From the NCBI GenBank assembly GCA_045530865.1, contig JAZSCX010000061.1, positions 1 through 38,632 on the forward strand: a stretch of 38,632 nt of DNA. The letters are read 5' to 3'. The DNA is from Avoscillospira sp045530865. GTDB lineage: Bacteria; Bacillota; Clostridia; Oscillospirales; Oscillospiraceae. Positions 15,075-24,042 of the stretch are shown one piece after another (position 1 is the first letter of the stretch; each line of letters begins with the position of its first letter). The translations under genes were made by a program, and so were the position numbers. Below the pieces are notes generated by a model. The model was not told the DNA's origin. It ran no database searches and was given only the letters and a program-made list of their open reading frames with translations.

Positions 15075-17422
15075 AAAAGGAAGATTTCATTCAAGCCATG
15101 GGAGAGATCGATCAGGAGCTGATCGAGGAAACTGACAAGCAGCGTGGAAAGAAAAAACGCAGCTGGATCTGGAAAGCAGCACTGGCGGCAGCAGCTTGTG
15201 CAGCGGTCGTAATAGGTGCCGTGTCCATGCTGAATCAGCGGCCTGCGGCGGAACCGGATTCGGAGGCCAGTCTGCAGGAGCAGCCGGATTCCATTCCGGA
15301 AAAGCTGGAAGAGAAAGATCCGGAAGAGCCGTCTCCGGTGCCGGAGGAACCGAAGCAGGAGCTGGTGATGCCGGATGCTTTCCCGGCGGAGGTCACTGCC
15401 AGAGTGCAGCTGCTGGAATTCGAGCAGATGGACATTCCGGCGGCAGAACCGTCGGTGCCTGCCTATGAAGCGGAGGATGACCTGACCAACGTGGTCAATC
15501 TGGATCAGTTCTATCTCTCCGAGGAGGAGATGGATCTGCTGGAGGAGAACCTGTTTCTGGTCATTCCCTCCTACAATTCCGAATTTTTTGAAACCTATGA
15601 GTATAACCGCTACGCCCAGATCCCCAACTATGTGACGGTGGACTCCATGATGCATACCTTCCATCTGTATTTCAGTCTGTTGCTGAACCGCACGGAGAAA
15701 AACGAGCTGGCAGGGGAGCTGGAGAACCTGAGCATCGCCATGCTGGATACGTCCACCCGCCTGTATGAGGCGCTGGAAGGAACCCAGTGGGAGGAAGCGG
15801 CGGCCCGGAATGTGGCCTACTTCAACATTGCGGCTGCGCTGCAGAGCGGTGTGGGGGTGGATTCCCGTGTTGCGGATCTGGTGGGGTATGAGCTGCAGCA
15901 GATCTATAATGCCACCGGTGTTGTGGAATCCGCTGTGACTGGTTCGTTTATGGACTACACCCAGTTCAAGCCCCGGGGCTACTACGAGGGCGATGAGGTG
16001 CTGGAGGGGTATTTCCGTGCCATGATGTGGTACGGTCAGGTCAATTTTGCCCAGAATGAGGACAGCCTGAACCGCAGCGCCCTGCTGATGACCCTTGCCA
16101 TGGCCCAGAGCGATCTGACGGCATGGGAGCGGATTTATACGGTCACGGCCTGCTTTGCCGGCGTCAGCGACGATCTGGGGTATTATGAATATGCCCCCAT
16201 TATCGAGCAGGCCTACGGCGGCTATCCCTCTTTGTCCGATTTGATCGAAAATGAGGACGCCTATGCGGCCTTTGTGGAGCTGGCAGCGGAAACGCCCACA
16301 CCCGCCATCAATTCTGTGCCGACCTACGAATTTGAAGAGGGTGATCTGGGCGAGATGCACAAGGGTTTCCGCTTTATGGGTCAGCGCTTCACCGTGGATG
16401 CCGCCATCATGCAGCGGCTGGTCTACCGGGCGGTGGAGGGCGAAAACAGCGAAGGCCAGAAGCGGCTGCTGCCGGATACGCTGGATGTCCCCGCCGCGCT
16501 GGGCTCCGATACGGCGCTGAAAATTCTGGAAGCACAGGGCGAAACGGAATACGGCGGTTATCTGGACAACATGAACGAGCTGCGGGAGATGCTGGCAACG
16601 GCGCCGGAGCAGTCCTGGACCACCAGCCTCTATTCCAGCTGGCTCTACACCCTGATGCCGCTTTTGGAGGAAAAGGGCGAGGGCTATCCCTCCTATATGA
16701 CCTCGGAAGAGTGGTCGAAAAAGGCGCTGGAGACCTATGCCGGCAGCTTCACGGAGCTGAAGCACGATACGGTGCTCTATGCCAAGCAGGTCATGGCGGA
16801 GATGGGCGGCGGCCCTCCCGAAGTGCTGGATGACCGGGGCTATGTGGAGCCGGAGCCGGAGGTCTATGCCCGGTTTATGATGCTCGCCCAGCAGACGGCA
16901 GAGGGACTGTCCGAATTCGGCATCCTCAGCGATGCGGATCTGGAAAACCTGAGCAGACTGGAGGAGCTTGCCCGCCGCTTGATGGTCATCTCCAACAAGG
17001 AACTGGAGAATGAAGCCCTGACGGATGAGGAATATGAGCTGATCTGCGGCTACGGCGGCACGCTGGAGCACCTATGGATTGAGGCGGTCAAGGAGCGCAC
17101 CGATGCGGAGTATCTGGATCCGCAGGAGATCCCCGCCTCTTTGGTGACGGACATCGCCACCGATCCCAACGGCTGGGTGCTGCAGATCGGCAACGCCAAA
17201 CCTGCGGAAATTCTGGTCATCGTGCCGGTGGACGGCACTCTGCGGCTAGCCTCCGGCGTGGTCTATAACTTCTATCAGTTCACCCAGCCCATCAGCGACC
17301 GCCTGACGGATACCCAGTGGCGGCAGAAGATCGGCGAATGGGAAGAGGAGACCGGCGGGTATCATACAGACGAGACCCTGACCAAGCCGTGGTGGACGGA
17401 GAGCTATTGGTACGTGCGATGA
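15071..17422 (+). CDS. Membrane protein: anti-sigma-like N-terminus, one TM helix, external DUF3160 domain
   Basis: Starting at GTG 15071 (AAGGAGG ten bases upstream), the protein has 783 residues. About 32 cytoplasmic residues (KEDFIQAMGEIDQELIEETD) look like the short sigma-binding tails of Firmicutes anti-sigma factors. A single helix follows at about 33-54, then a proline/glutamate-rich linker. The rest is a large extracellular domain of the DUF3160 type, with QIPNYVTVDSMMHTFHLYF and related segments. The overlap with the sigma gene supports an anti-sigma role, with DUF3160 as sensor or effector. The biochemical role of DUF3160 is unknown to me. It overlaps the capA-like gene by four bases. 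Confidence 0.8.
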   Translation: MKKEDFIQAMGEIDQELIEETDKQRGKKKRSWIWKAALAAAACAAVVIGAVSMLNQRPAAEPDSEASLQEQPDSIPEKLEEKDPEEPSPVPEEPKQELVMPDAFPAEVTARVQLLEFEQMDIPAAEPSVPAYEAEDDLTNVVNLDQFYLSEEEMDLLEENLFLVIPSYNSEFFETYEYNRYAQIPNYVTVDSMMHTFHLYFSLLLNRTEKNELAGELENLSIAMLDTSTRLYEALEGTQWEEAAARNVAYFNIAAALQSGVGVDSRVADLVGYELQQIYNATGVVESAVTGSFMDYTQFKPRGYYEGDEVLEGYFRAMMWYGQVNFAQNEDSLNRSALLMTLAMAQSDLTAWERIYTVTACFAGVSDDLGYYEYAPIIEQAYGGYPSLSDLIENEDAYAAFVELAAETPTPAINSVPTYEFEEGDLGEMHKGFRFMGQRFTVDAAIMQRLVYRAVEGENSEGQKRLLPDTLDVPAALGSDTALKILEAQGETEYGGYLDNMNELREMLATAPEQSWTTSLYSSWLYTLMPLLEEKGEGYPSYMTSEEWSKKALETYAGSFTELKHDTVLYAKQVMAEMGGGPPEVLDDRGYVEPEPEVYARFMMLAQQTAEGLSEFGILSDADLENLSRLEELARRLMVISNKELENEALTDEEYELICGYGGTLEHLWIEAVKERTDAEYLDPQEIPASLVTDIATDPNGWVLQIGNAKPAEILVIVPVDGTLRLASGVVYNFYQFTQPISDRLTDTQWRQKIGEWEEETGGYHTDETLTKPWWTESYWYVR

Positions 17423-18843
17423 AACGCAAAATTTGGATTCTGATTGCTGCTGTGCTCCTCCTGCTGGCGGCAGCGTTGGGTTGGCAGTATCATCGGGGCT
17501 ACCTGCTCCCCGCATGGATCCGCTGGGAGCAGTCCTCCATAGACGAAACAGTGGAAATTTCCCTGCGGAACCGGAAGGTCACTGTCCTTGCAGACGGGGA
17601 AACGGTCTGGCAGTCCGATGGGGAGATCCGGGTGCAGTCGGTGCTCTGGGAGGATATTGACCACGATTCTGCTCCCGAGCTGATGCTCCTTTGCTGGAAA
17701 CGGGGGCGGTACGGCGACAGCCGACCCTTCTGGGTCACGGAGGATTCGCCTACATGGTCGCAGCACATCTACATCTACGACTGGATAGATGGGGAAATCC
17801 GTCCCATCTGGATGGCCTCCGATCTGGGTCGTGAGGTGGAAGGCTGGTCCTTTTCCAAAAAGACCCGCCTGCTGCTGCAGGAGCGGGGCGGCGGAGAAAC
17901 GGTGTGGGACTGGCAGACCTGGGGACTTTCTCAGATGCAGCCCACGTCTCTGACCTTCGCTTCCGTGGGAGATAATCTGATCCATCGACAGATTTATGAC
18001 TATGCGTTCCGTCATTTTGAGGGAAATTTCGACCATTTATACGCGGATTTGCAGGAAGAACTGGCCCAATACGATGTGATTTCCATCAATCAGGAGACGG
18101 TTTTCGTGGAAAACCGGGAGGATTTCAGCGATTATCCCCGGTTTGGAACGCCCATTCAGGTGGGAAAATCGGTGATAAATGCCGGTTTTGACATCGTCAG
18201 CTGTGCCACCAACCATATGCTGGATCAGGGCGCGGCAGCCGTTGACCGGACGGCTTCCCTCTTTGAAGAAGCGGGCGTTCTCTGCCCTGGAATCCAAAAA
18301 ACCGAGGATCCTGCCTACCGACCCTATGAAATTCTGGAGCAAAACGGCATTCGCTGCGCGGTATTTTCCTACACCCAATCCACCAACGGCCTGCCGGTGC
18401 CGGAGGAAACGCCCCACATCCTCCACACGCTGGACGATGAACAGCAGGTGCGGCAGGATCTGCGGCAGGGCAGGGATGAGGCGGACCTCTGCCTTGTCTT
18501 TGTCCACTGGGGCACAGAGTATGCTGCCGAGCCGGACGAGACGCAGAAGTATTGGGCACAGGTCTTTGCGGACTGCGGCGCAGACGTGGTCATCGGCACC
18601 CATCCCCATGTGGTGCAGCCGGTGGAGCTGGTCAACGGCGCAGGGGGAAACGAGACGGTGGTCTACTATTCGCTGGGCAATTTTATTTCCGCCCAGATCG
18701 ATCAGGCCTGCACCGTCGGCGGACTGGCGAGGTATACCGCCGTCAAGGAGGACGGAAACTGCCGTATTACCGAATACGGCCTGAAATTCCTGAAAACCGA
18801 AAACAAAAACGGCGATTACCGAACAGTTTTGTACGAGCCGTGA
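17419..18843 (+). CDS. CapA/YwtB-family metallophosphatase-like protein
   Basis: This 474-residue protein has an N-terminal signal or anchor helix (residues 5-22). A region with DIDHDSAPELMLL, an FG-GAP/VCBS-like calcium repeat, follows near 79-91. From about residue 178 there is a PGA_cap domain with ASVGDNLIHR, SCATNHMLDQG, VFVHWGTEY and GTHPHVVQP, the expected metal-binding pattern of this calcineurin-like superfamily. CapA proteins are linked to poly-gamma-glutamate capsule but many family members have other envelope roles. ATG 17419 overlaps the previous stop (ATGA). It is probably the output gene of the sigma operon, acting outside the membrane. Confidence 0.87.
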   Translation: MKRKIWILIAAVLLLLAAALGWQYHRGYLLPAWIRWEQSSIDETVEISLRNRKVTVLADGETVWQSDGEIRVQSVLWEDIDHDSAPELMLLCWKRGRYGDSRPFWVTEDSPTWSQHIYIYDWIDGEIRPIWMASDLGREVEGWSFSKKTRLLLQERGGGETVWDWQTWGLSQMQPTSLTFASVGDNLIHRQIYDYAFRHFEGNFDHLYADLQEELAQYDVISINQETVFVENREDFSDYPRFGTPIQVGKSVINAGFDIVSCATNHMLDQGAAAVDRTASLFEEAGVLCPGIQKTEDPAYRPYEILEQNGIRCAVFSYTQSTNGLPVPEETPHILHTLDDEQQVRQDLRQGRDEADLCLVFVHWGTEYAAEPDETQKYWAQVFADCGADVVIGTHPHVVQPVELVNGAGGNETVVYYSLGNFISAQIDQACTVGGLARYTAVKEDGNCRITEYGLKFLKTENKNGDYRTVLYEP

Positions 18844-18850
18844 AACAGGC

Positions 18851-18889
18851 AAGCGGCCTTTCCCTTATGGGAAAGACCGCTTTGTTTGC
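18851..18889 (+). terminator. Terminator of the sigma-DUF3160-CapA operon
   Basis: AAGCGGCCTTTCCC (18851-18864) pairs with GGGAAAGACCGCTT (18869-18882) with one mismatch and a TTAT loop, followed by TGTTTG. It separates the chromosomal operon from the convergent recombinase gene, so the left attachment site of the island is probably close to here. Confidence 0.7.
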
Positions 18890-18896
18890 TCGAAGC

Positions 18897-20642
18897 TTAC
18901 AGGTTGCGCTCGTAAGCCTCGATCATCTTCTTGAACGTGTGGCCCGCAGAAACACAGGGTTCAGAAACCCTTGCAGCATCTTGGTTTTCCTGCTGTTCGG
19001 TCAATTCCCCGGTGATGATACCCACACGACTTTCGAACTTTCGAAGATATTTCTCAATGGTTTCTCCGGTGAAAATCTTGATTTGGAGCAAGAGTGTGTT
19101 GTCCTCTGCGGGGGTAACGAAGATCTTGTCAATATACTTATCGACGAACTCTTTCGAGATAATGCCGCTTGCTGCATCCTTCTGGGCATTGGTGAGGATC
19201 TTTCGGATTTCTTCAATCTTTTTGCGGAACTCTTCGCCTTCCAGTGCAGCCTGCTCCAGCTCGGCAATCTCAATTTCCGCTGCCTTGATTTCTTCGTTAC
19301 AGGCTGCGGTCATTGCCTTGAAATCAGCATGGGTAACGCTGTCATCGGCAACCAGCTGCAGCAGCTTGTTTTTCTTTCGGTTGGCAAGATCAATCAGCTT
19401 CTGCTGTTCTTCGATTTTCTGAGGCAGCGCACCGTTTTCGGTCAGCACGTTGTACATTCGTGAGTATTCCGCAATCATGGCGTCGGCATCTGCCTTTGTG
19501 TCATGGAATACTTCGTACAGGACGGGCTTGATCTCCTCTTCGTAGACGGCAAAAGAGCTGCAGGAGTCAGCGCCGTTTTTGATCTTACCGGAACAGAGCC
19601 ATTTGCTGTTCTTCTTGCCGGTTTTATCTTTGGACTCCCGACGATAGTACGGCTGGCCGCAATGGGTACACCAGAGCTTTCCCGTCAGCAGATTGGCATG
19701 ATTGCAGATGCCCTGTCGATTTTTGACATCCTCACTGCGGCGTTTGAGAATTTCATTGGCTTTGTCCCAGACCTCCTCGGTAACGATGGCCGGTACAATT
19801 TCGCCGGTTTCATCCTTGAACATTACCCATTCTTCCGGAGGGAGGAATTTTTGCTTTTTGGTGAACATATCTACCACTTTGACCTTGTTGCCCACATAAT
19901 AACCCTTGTACTTAGGGTTAGCAATCATGTTGGACATCGTAGAGTGGGCGATTTTGTTGCCGTTGAGATTGCGATACCCCTTTTCCCAAAAGAGGGTTTC
20001 CAACTGTTTCATGGAATATTTGTCCGTGGAATAAAGCTCAAAAAGCTCACGAACCATAGGTGCTTCAGCCTCATCAATGACCAGTCGTTTCTGATCTTTA
20101 CGGTATCCAAAGATACGGCTATTTCCCAACACCACGTTTTGTTTGATAGCCTGCTGATGTCCGAACTTCACACGGGAAGATAATTTGCGGAGTTCGTCCT
20201 GTGCGATAGAAGACATGATGGACAGCCGAAGCTCGGAATCTTCATCCAAAGTGTTGATGTTATCATTTTGGAAAAAGACACCCACCCCATGGCTCAACAG
20301 CTGTCGGGTGTACTGAATGGAGTCCAGTGTGTTACGGGCAAAACGGGAAATTTCCTTGGTAATTACAAGGTCAAAGCGATCTTCTGCCGCTTCATCCACC
20401 ATACGGTTAAAGTTTTCTCGTTTCTTGGTGGAGATGCCGGAAAGACCTTCATCAGTATAACCGGGAACAAAAGTCCAAGCCCGGTTTTTGCGGATCAGAT
20501 CTTCGTAGTAGCGGATCTGGTTTTCCAGAGAGTTCAGCTGCTCATCCGATTCCGAAGAAACACGGGCATAGTAGGTCACTCTCAACGGAATGTCATATAT
20601 GCTTTTCGTGCGGAGCTGTTGCCGCACAGCGTGAATATCCAT
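18897..20642 (-). CDS. Large serine site-specific recombinase
   Basis: This 581-residue recombinase has an N-terminal resolvase domain with catalytic-type YYARVSSESDEQ (Ser at about 29), then SRFARNTLDSI and the recombinase domain (VLGNSRIFGYRK). A zinc ribbon follows (LWCTHCGQPYYRR with CSG downstream), and then a long coiled coil. Such enzymes integrate and excise mobile elements between att sites. The ATG at 20642 lies seven bases after GGAG; an upstream ATG is too close to it. Its position at the edge of the minus-strand module, 54 bp from the CapA stop, marks it as the island's integrase. It could serve the mobilizable module or the whole island. Confidence 0.93.
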   Translation of the reverse strand: MDIHAVRQQLRTKSIYDIPLRVTYYARVSSESDEQLNSLENQIRYYEDLIRKNRAWTFVPGYTDEGLSGISTKKRENFNRMVDEAAEDRFDLVITKEISRFARNTLDSIQYTRQLLSHGVGVFFQNDNINTLDEDSELRLSIMSSIAQDELRKLSSRVKFGHQQAIKQNVVLGNSRIFGYRKDQKRLVIDEAEAPMVRELFELYSTDKYSMKQLETLFWEKGYRNLNGNKIAHSTMSNMIANPKYKGYYVGNKVKVVDMFTKKQKFLPPEEWVMFKDETGEIVPAIVTEEVWDKANEILKRRSEDVKNRQGICNHANLLTGKLWCTHCGQPYYRRESKDKTGKKNSKWLCSGKIKNGADSCSSFAVYEEEIKPVLYEVFHDTKADADAMIAEYSRMYNVLTENGALPQKIEEQQKLIDLANRKKNKLLQLVADDSVTHADFKAMTAACNEEIKAAEIEIAELEQAALEGEEFRKKIEEIRKILTNAQKDAASGIISKEFVDKYIDKIFVTPAEDNTLLLQIKIFTGETIEKYLRKFESRVGIITGELTEQQENQDAARVSEPCVSAGHTFKKMIEAYERNL

Positions 20643-20751
20643 ATTCATTCTCCTTGATTTCGTAAAATCATCATCTATATTATACAAATTTAAAAAAAGA
20701 AAAGCAAGAGGGCTGCGTAAAATCGCAGCCCTCTTGCAATAAAGTTTACAT

Positions 20752-20931
20752 TTATCTGGACAGGCTCTTTGTGGTTCGGGCATCAATCATGTTGATCATC
20801 AGGTTTCTCTCCCTCTCGGTAATGACACCCTTTTCGAAAAGAACCTGGTTATAATACTTCAACCAAGCTTCCTCAACAAGCACTTTCTTCTGCTGCTCAA
20901 CACTAACATTTTTGCTCACTTTTATTGCCAT
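20752..20931 (-). CDS. Small conserved element protein, SHOCT-like
   Basis: This 59-residue protein begins MAIKVSKNVS and contains LKYYNQVLFEKGVITERERNLM. That resembles the SHOCT motif, a short C-terminal helix pair found in many mobile-element proteins. The ATG at 20931 is preceded by GGAGG at a six-base distance. It lies between the relaxase and recombinase genes in the same direction, so a role in excision or regulation is plausible but unproven. Confidence 0.7.
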   Translation of the reverse strand: MAIKVSKNVSVEQQKKVLVEEAWLKYYNQVLFEKGVITERERNLMINMIDARTTKSLSR

Positions 20932-20962
20932 AGAATTCCTCCGTTTCATGTTTATTATTGCC

Positions 20963-21922
20963 TCAAATTTCCTGATTCATTCGACCGTGATGCACATGTT
21001 TCCACTCGGTGTATTCCCGGATCACGGCATCGGGGATAGCATCCACCGTGTGGCGCAGCTCGTCCAGTTCTGAGAGCTTGCGCTGAATCTCCAGTTTCTT
21101 CTGGATGCTCTCACGGGATGCGGTGGTGAGTTTCTTTTCCAGCTCTGCATTTTCTGCGGTCAGCTTCTTGTAGGTCTTGTCGTACTTTTTCAGCTTCGTC
21201 CGCATGACCTCCACGCCGGGAATATACTTATCCAACAGTTCCGCCAGTTCCTCGGCCTTTGCTTTCTTGTTGAATGGGTTGCTCTCGTTCAGAATTGCCA
21301 TGATCTGATCTTTCATTCGGTTCAGATGCACAGCCTCTTTGAACAGCCTTGGAGGGATCTGCGTGCGACCGGTCTCGCTGGCACTTTCGCCACGCTCCAG
21401 ATCGGGATATTTCTTGACCATGTGCTTCCAGAACTCGTCCTGCCACCATGTCAGCTTTTTCTTGTTGCCAACGATCTCCTTGGCGCTGAGTCGCTTGTCC
21501 TCGGTCAGCGGGACAAAACAAAGGTGCATATGGGGCGTTTTCTCATCCATATGCACCACGGCAGATATAATCGTATCTTTCGCCTGATGTTTTTCGATGA
21601 AGTCCAGCGCCTCAGTGAAATAGGCTTTGATCTCGGATTTCTTCTTGCCTTTGAAAAACTCTGGGCTTGCCGTTACAAGGGCTTCCACCACCCGAACACT
21701 GTCGGAACGGGTGCGGCAGCCTGCTTCTGCAATCTGCTTTTCGGACTCCGCACGGTATTTACGCTCCGGTGTTACCAGATGGAAGTTGAGGTGACTGCGG
21801 GCGGTATCAATGTCAGGATTGCTGGCGTATTTCTCTTTGGTGCGTTCGTTGTGGGATTCAATGTGACCGATCTCCGGTCCCTTGTACTTGGCAAAGCGAA
21901 GAATGGCGTACTGTGCTTTCAT
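20963..21922 (-). CDS. MobV-family plasmid mobilization relaxase
   Basis: This 319-residue protein has the Pre/Mob layout: KGPEIGHIESHNERTKEKYASNPDID at residues 14-39, and HMDEKTPHMH at 124-133, the metal-binding motif of MobV relaxases. A C-terminal coiled coil (about 225-300) is typical for dimer or oriT interactions. MobV nicks oriT so an element can be mobilized by another conjugation system. AAGGAGG precedes the ATG, which overlaps the previous stop (ATGA). No type IV secretion genes are seen in the window, so the element is mobilizable and not self-transmissible on the evidence here. Confidence 0.94.
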   Translation of the reverse strand: MKAQYAILRFAKYKGPEIGHIESHNERTKEKYASNPDIDTARSHLNFHLVTPERKYRAESEKQIAEAGCRTRSDSVRVVEALVTASPEFFKGKKKSEIKAYFTEALDFIEKHQAKDTIISAVVHMDEKTPHMHLCFVPLTEDKRLSAKEIVGNKKKLTWWQDEFWKHMVKKYPDLERGESASETGRTQIPPRLFKEAVHLNRMKDQIMAILNESNPFNKKAKAEELAELLDKYIPGVEVMRTKLKKYDKTYKKLTAENAELEKKLTTASRESIQKKLEIQRKLSELDELRHTVDAIPDAVIREYTEWKHVHHGRMNQEI

Positions 21923-22137
21923 CGGTTATCCCTCCTTTTCTGCCATACGATGTCGTAGCCCAGCACATCGGCCAGTTCCACGACTTCTTTGTATCGGATG
22001 CTCTCCCGCTGCAGCTTGGCGGAAAGATTGGAAACGCTGTCGCTCCAATCGTATTCATCGGCCAGTCGATCCACCAGCTCCTGCATGGTAAACCCGGCAC
22101 GGATGATCTGTGCTTTGATCTCGTTTCTGATGTTCAT
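21919..22137 (-). CDS. Small helix-turn-helix protein upstream of mobV
   Basis: This 72-residue protein (MNIRNEIKAQIIRAGFTMQ...) resembles small XRE-type DNA-binding proteins with ELVDRLADEYDWSDSVSNLSAKL. AGGAGG lies six bases before the ATG. The stop overlaps the relaxase ATG. It probably controls the mobilization genes or assists relaxase binding at oriT. Confidence 0.75.
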   Translation of the reverse strand: MNIRNEIKAQIIRAGFTMQELVDRLADEYDWSDSVSNLSAKLQRESIRYKEVVELADVLGYDIVWQKRRDNR

Positions 22138-22414
22138 TTCGTTCCTCCTGACTTTGAGTAATGAAAACAGCGAAGTCGATGCACTCTTTGGCAAACCGAC
22201 TTCGCTGTGTGGTGAAATATTCGATTGACTGAAAATCTGCTCAGATTTTGCGGCGTAATGTCCTGTCCGCAGGTTGGCATATCCGACTTTACAGAACCGT
22301 GTGGCACTTTCCGGAACCGTGCAGATGCACACTTTTTAGTAATGCCGGTGCTCGATTCAGAGAAATGCGGTTCCGTGAAATCATTTCGCCCTGCAGAAAA
22401 AATCTTTTCTGTTT
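22138..22414 (-). other. Non-coding region with hairpins, candidate oriT of the mobilizable module
   Basis: About 280 bases upstream of the HTH-mobV pair hold no gene. ACAGCGAAGTCG (22167-22178) and CGACTTCGCTGT (22197-22208) form a 12-bp stem with an 18-base loop, followed on the minus strand by TTTTC. Imperfect repeats of GAACCGTG occur at about 22275-22320. MobV oriT sites commonly lie directly upstream of mobV, so this is the best location for it. A transcription-attenuator reading of the hairpin is also possible. Confidence 0.45.
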
Positions 22415-22621
22415 TCATCTATCTTGAAAATACCCCCGCTTTTTCAGCTCCTGCAGATCAAAAATCACATCCTCAGTTCGGAGCTTGGCAAGGCAACTGA
22501 GAGTATAAATGTCGTAGGTGTCATCAATCAGAAGCAGCGTCATCAGCAGTTTCTGACTTCCGGTGAGGTTGCTGTCATAAATGTGAAACAGCGGCAGTTC
22601 CTTGTAATACGGTTTCTTCAT
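22415..22621 (-). CDS. Small winged-helix-like protein of the replication module
   Basis: This 68-residue protein (MKKPYYKELPLFHIYDSNLT...) has the outline of a compact helix-turn-helix: LTGSQKLLMTLLLI, TLSCLAKLRTEDVIFDL, then ELKKRGYF. The ATG at 22621 follows AGGGGGAATTTA. It lies between the helicase and mobilization genes. It may be an accessory replication or partner DNA-binding protein. I do not recognise a named family. Confidence 0.6.
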   Translation of the reverse strand: MKKPYYKELPLFHIYDSNLTGSQKLLMTLLLIDDTYDIYTLSCLAKLRTEDVIFDLQELKKRGYFQDR

Positions 22622-22657
22622 TAAATTCCCCCTTTTTCTAAACGAACTTAAAATGAT

Positions 22658-22710
22658 CCATCCCATCCGCCCATCTATCCTACATGGGATGCTTGGGATG
22701 GATGGGATGG
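22658..22710 (-). repeat. Inverted repeat between the helicase and small winged-helix genes
   Basis: CCATCCCATCC (22658-22668) and GGATGGGATGG (22700-22710) form a perfect 11-bp inverted repeat around a 31-base loop that itself contains ATGGGATG. It is non-coding, just after the helicase stop. It could be a regulatory or DNA-replication site; the loop is long for a terminator. Confidence 0.4.
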
Positions 22711-22728
22711 TGCTTTTTGTGTTTGATT

Positions 22729-24042
22729 TCATAAAATGGGCGGTGTAACCAGAGCTTCAATACCCCAGAAGCCGTTGACTCGCTTGCCGAGGCGGTTGGT
22801 GATGTGGTTGTCGTGCTCAATGCCAAATTCATCGGCGTGTTTTTTCAGCGTCATGCTCACCGTTCGCACCGCTAACGGCTTATAGGTGTTGTCATTGCAC
22901 CACATGGTATAGATAGCGTAGAGATCAGCGGAAGTAATGGTGCTGTTGGCTTTCAGTCGGATGTACCCCTCCGAACGCATGAACAACAGTACATTGTCCG
23001 CCTCACGCTTAGCCTCCACACGGTTATCTTTGGTGCGATCGCTTTCGGTGAAGCGGTAGTTGTTTCTGATCAGTCTCCGCAGACCGTCCAGGCACCACAG
23101 GAAGATGCCCTCGATTTCGGCACAGAGCTTGTCCGCAAGGAACGGATCATCCTCACGGTCGAGAGGTTTCTTTTTCACCGACAAAATCAGCTGCCTGCGG
23201 TAAAAACCGTCCGAATGGTCGTAGAGGGATTCCAGATCGCCGTTTGAGAAGGCCAGAAAGCGGACGTACATTTCGCCCTGATAGCTCTGCTCACCTTTGC
23301 GCTCCAAATCCATGGGCATTTCGGCGGTGATAAGAGATTTGAGATAGTGGGTGGATTTCAGTGCCTCCATCTTCATATCATCGTCAACCATTACCAGCTG
23401 ATGCTCCAAATCGGCTCTGGCAAAGGGACTGCGCTCTACCTTGGCGATGCTGCCGTTTTTCAGGTTATCGCCCAGCATTTTCTGCATCACCACACCGATA
23501 CGGCTCTTGCCCTCGCCGCCGTTGCCTTTCAGAAGCATCATGGTCTGCCCTCGGTTGGTAGGGAGCAGACAGTAGCCCAGATATTCCTGCAGGGTCAGAA
23601 TGTCCTCATCCTCCAAAAGTTCCGATAAAAAATACAGCCATGTCACAGGCTGCGGAGCATTGGTATCAAATTTGACCGGCAGGCGGTTACGGCAGAATTC
23701 TTTGTACTCAGTGAACTTACCATTCAGAAACAGCGTACCGTTGGCCACATGAAGTCGATCTTCGTGTATCGGCAGATTGGGCACATAGGCTTCCAGCTAC
23801 ACCATTTCAAGAAGCCCCGATGCTCGTTTGGCAAGGCCGCAGTTGAGATAGGGGCGGAGCATTTCATAGATCTCCTTGCGGACACTTTCTTCATCGGTGA
23901 TGCGACCATCCTTGGTGAAGAAGCTGCCGCCCACACGCACCATCGGGTGCTGCTGCAGAAAGTCCTCGCAGAATCCGACTTCATTCACAGATTTGCCGTC
24001 ATACCAAAAGGGGCGTTCACCGGTGTATTCATGTTTGCTCAT
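22729..24042 (-). pseudogene. D5/P4-type primase-helicase gene split by an in-frame TAG
   Basis: From ATG 24042 (AGGAGG six bases upstream) the frame gives 81 residues ending GLLEMV, then TAG at 23799-23797. It continues open with LEAYVPNLPIHEDRLHV for about 355 further codons. The second part has the P-loop LKGNGGEGKSRIG and the D5/P4-family helicase pattern (MVDDDMKM, FLAFSNGD). Together they match one phage/plasmid primase-C type protein of about 437 residues; the amber codon probably comes from a Lys AAG. The C-terminal part could reinitiate at GTG 23784, since that half still carries the ATPase. A sequencing error is possible. The product would unwind DNA for element replication. Confidence 0.8.

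Noticed and set aside
14945..17071. 708-residue minus-strand frame opposite the DUF3160 gene
   Set aside because: Shadow frame; the plus-strand gene overlaps precisely with both neighbours and has a good ribosome-binding site.
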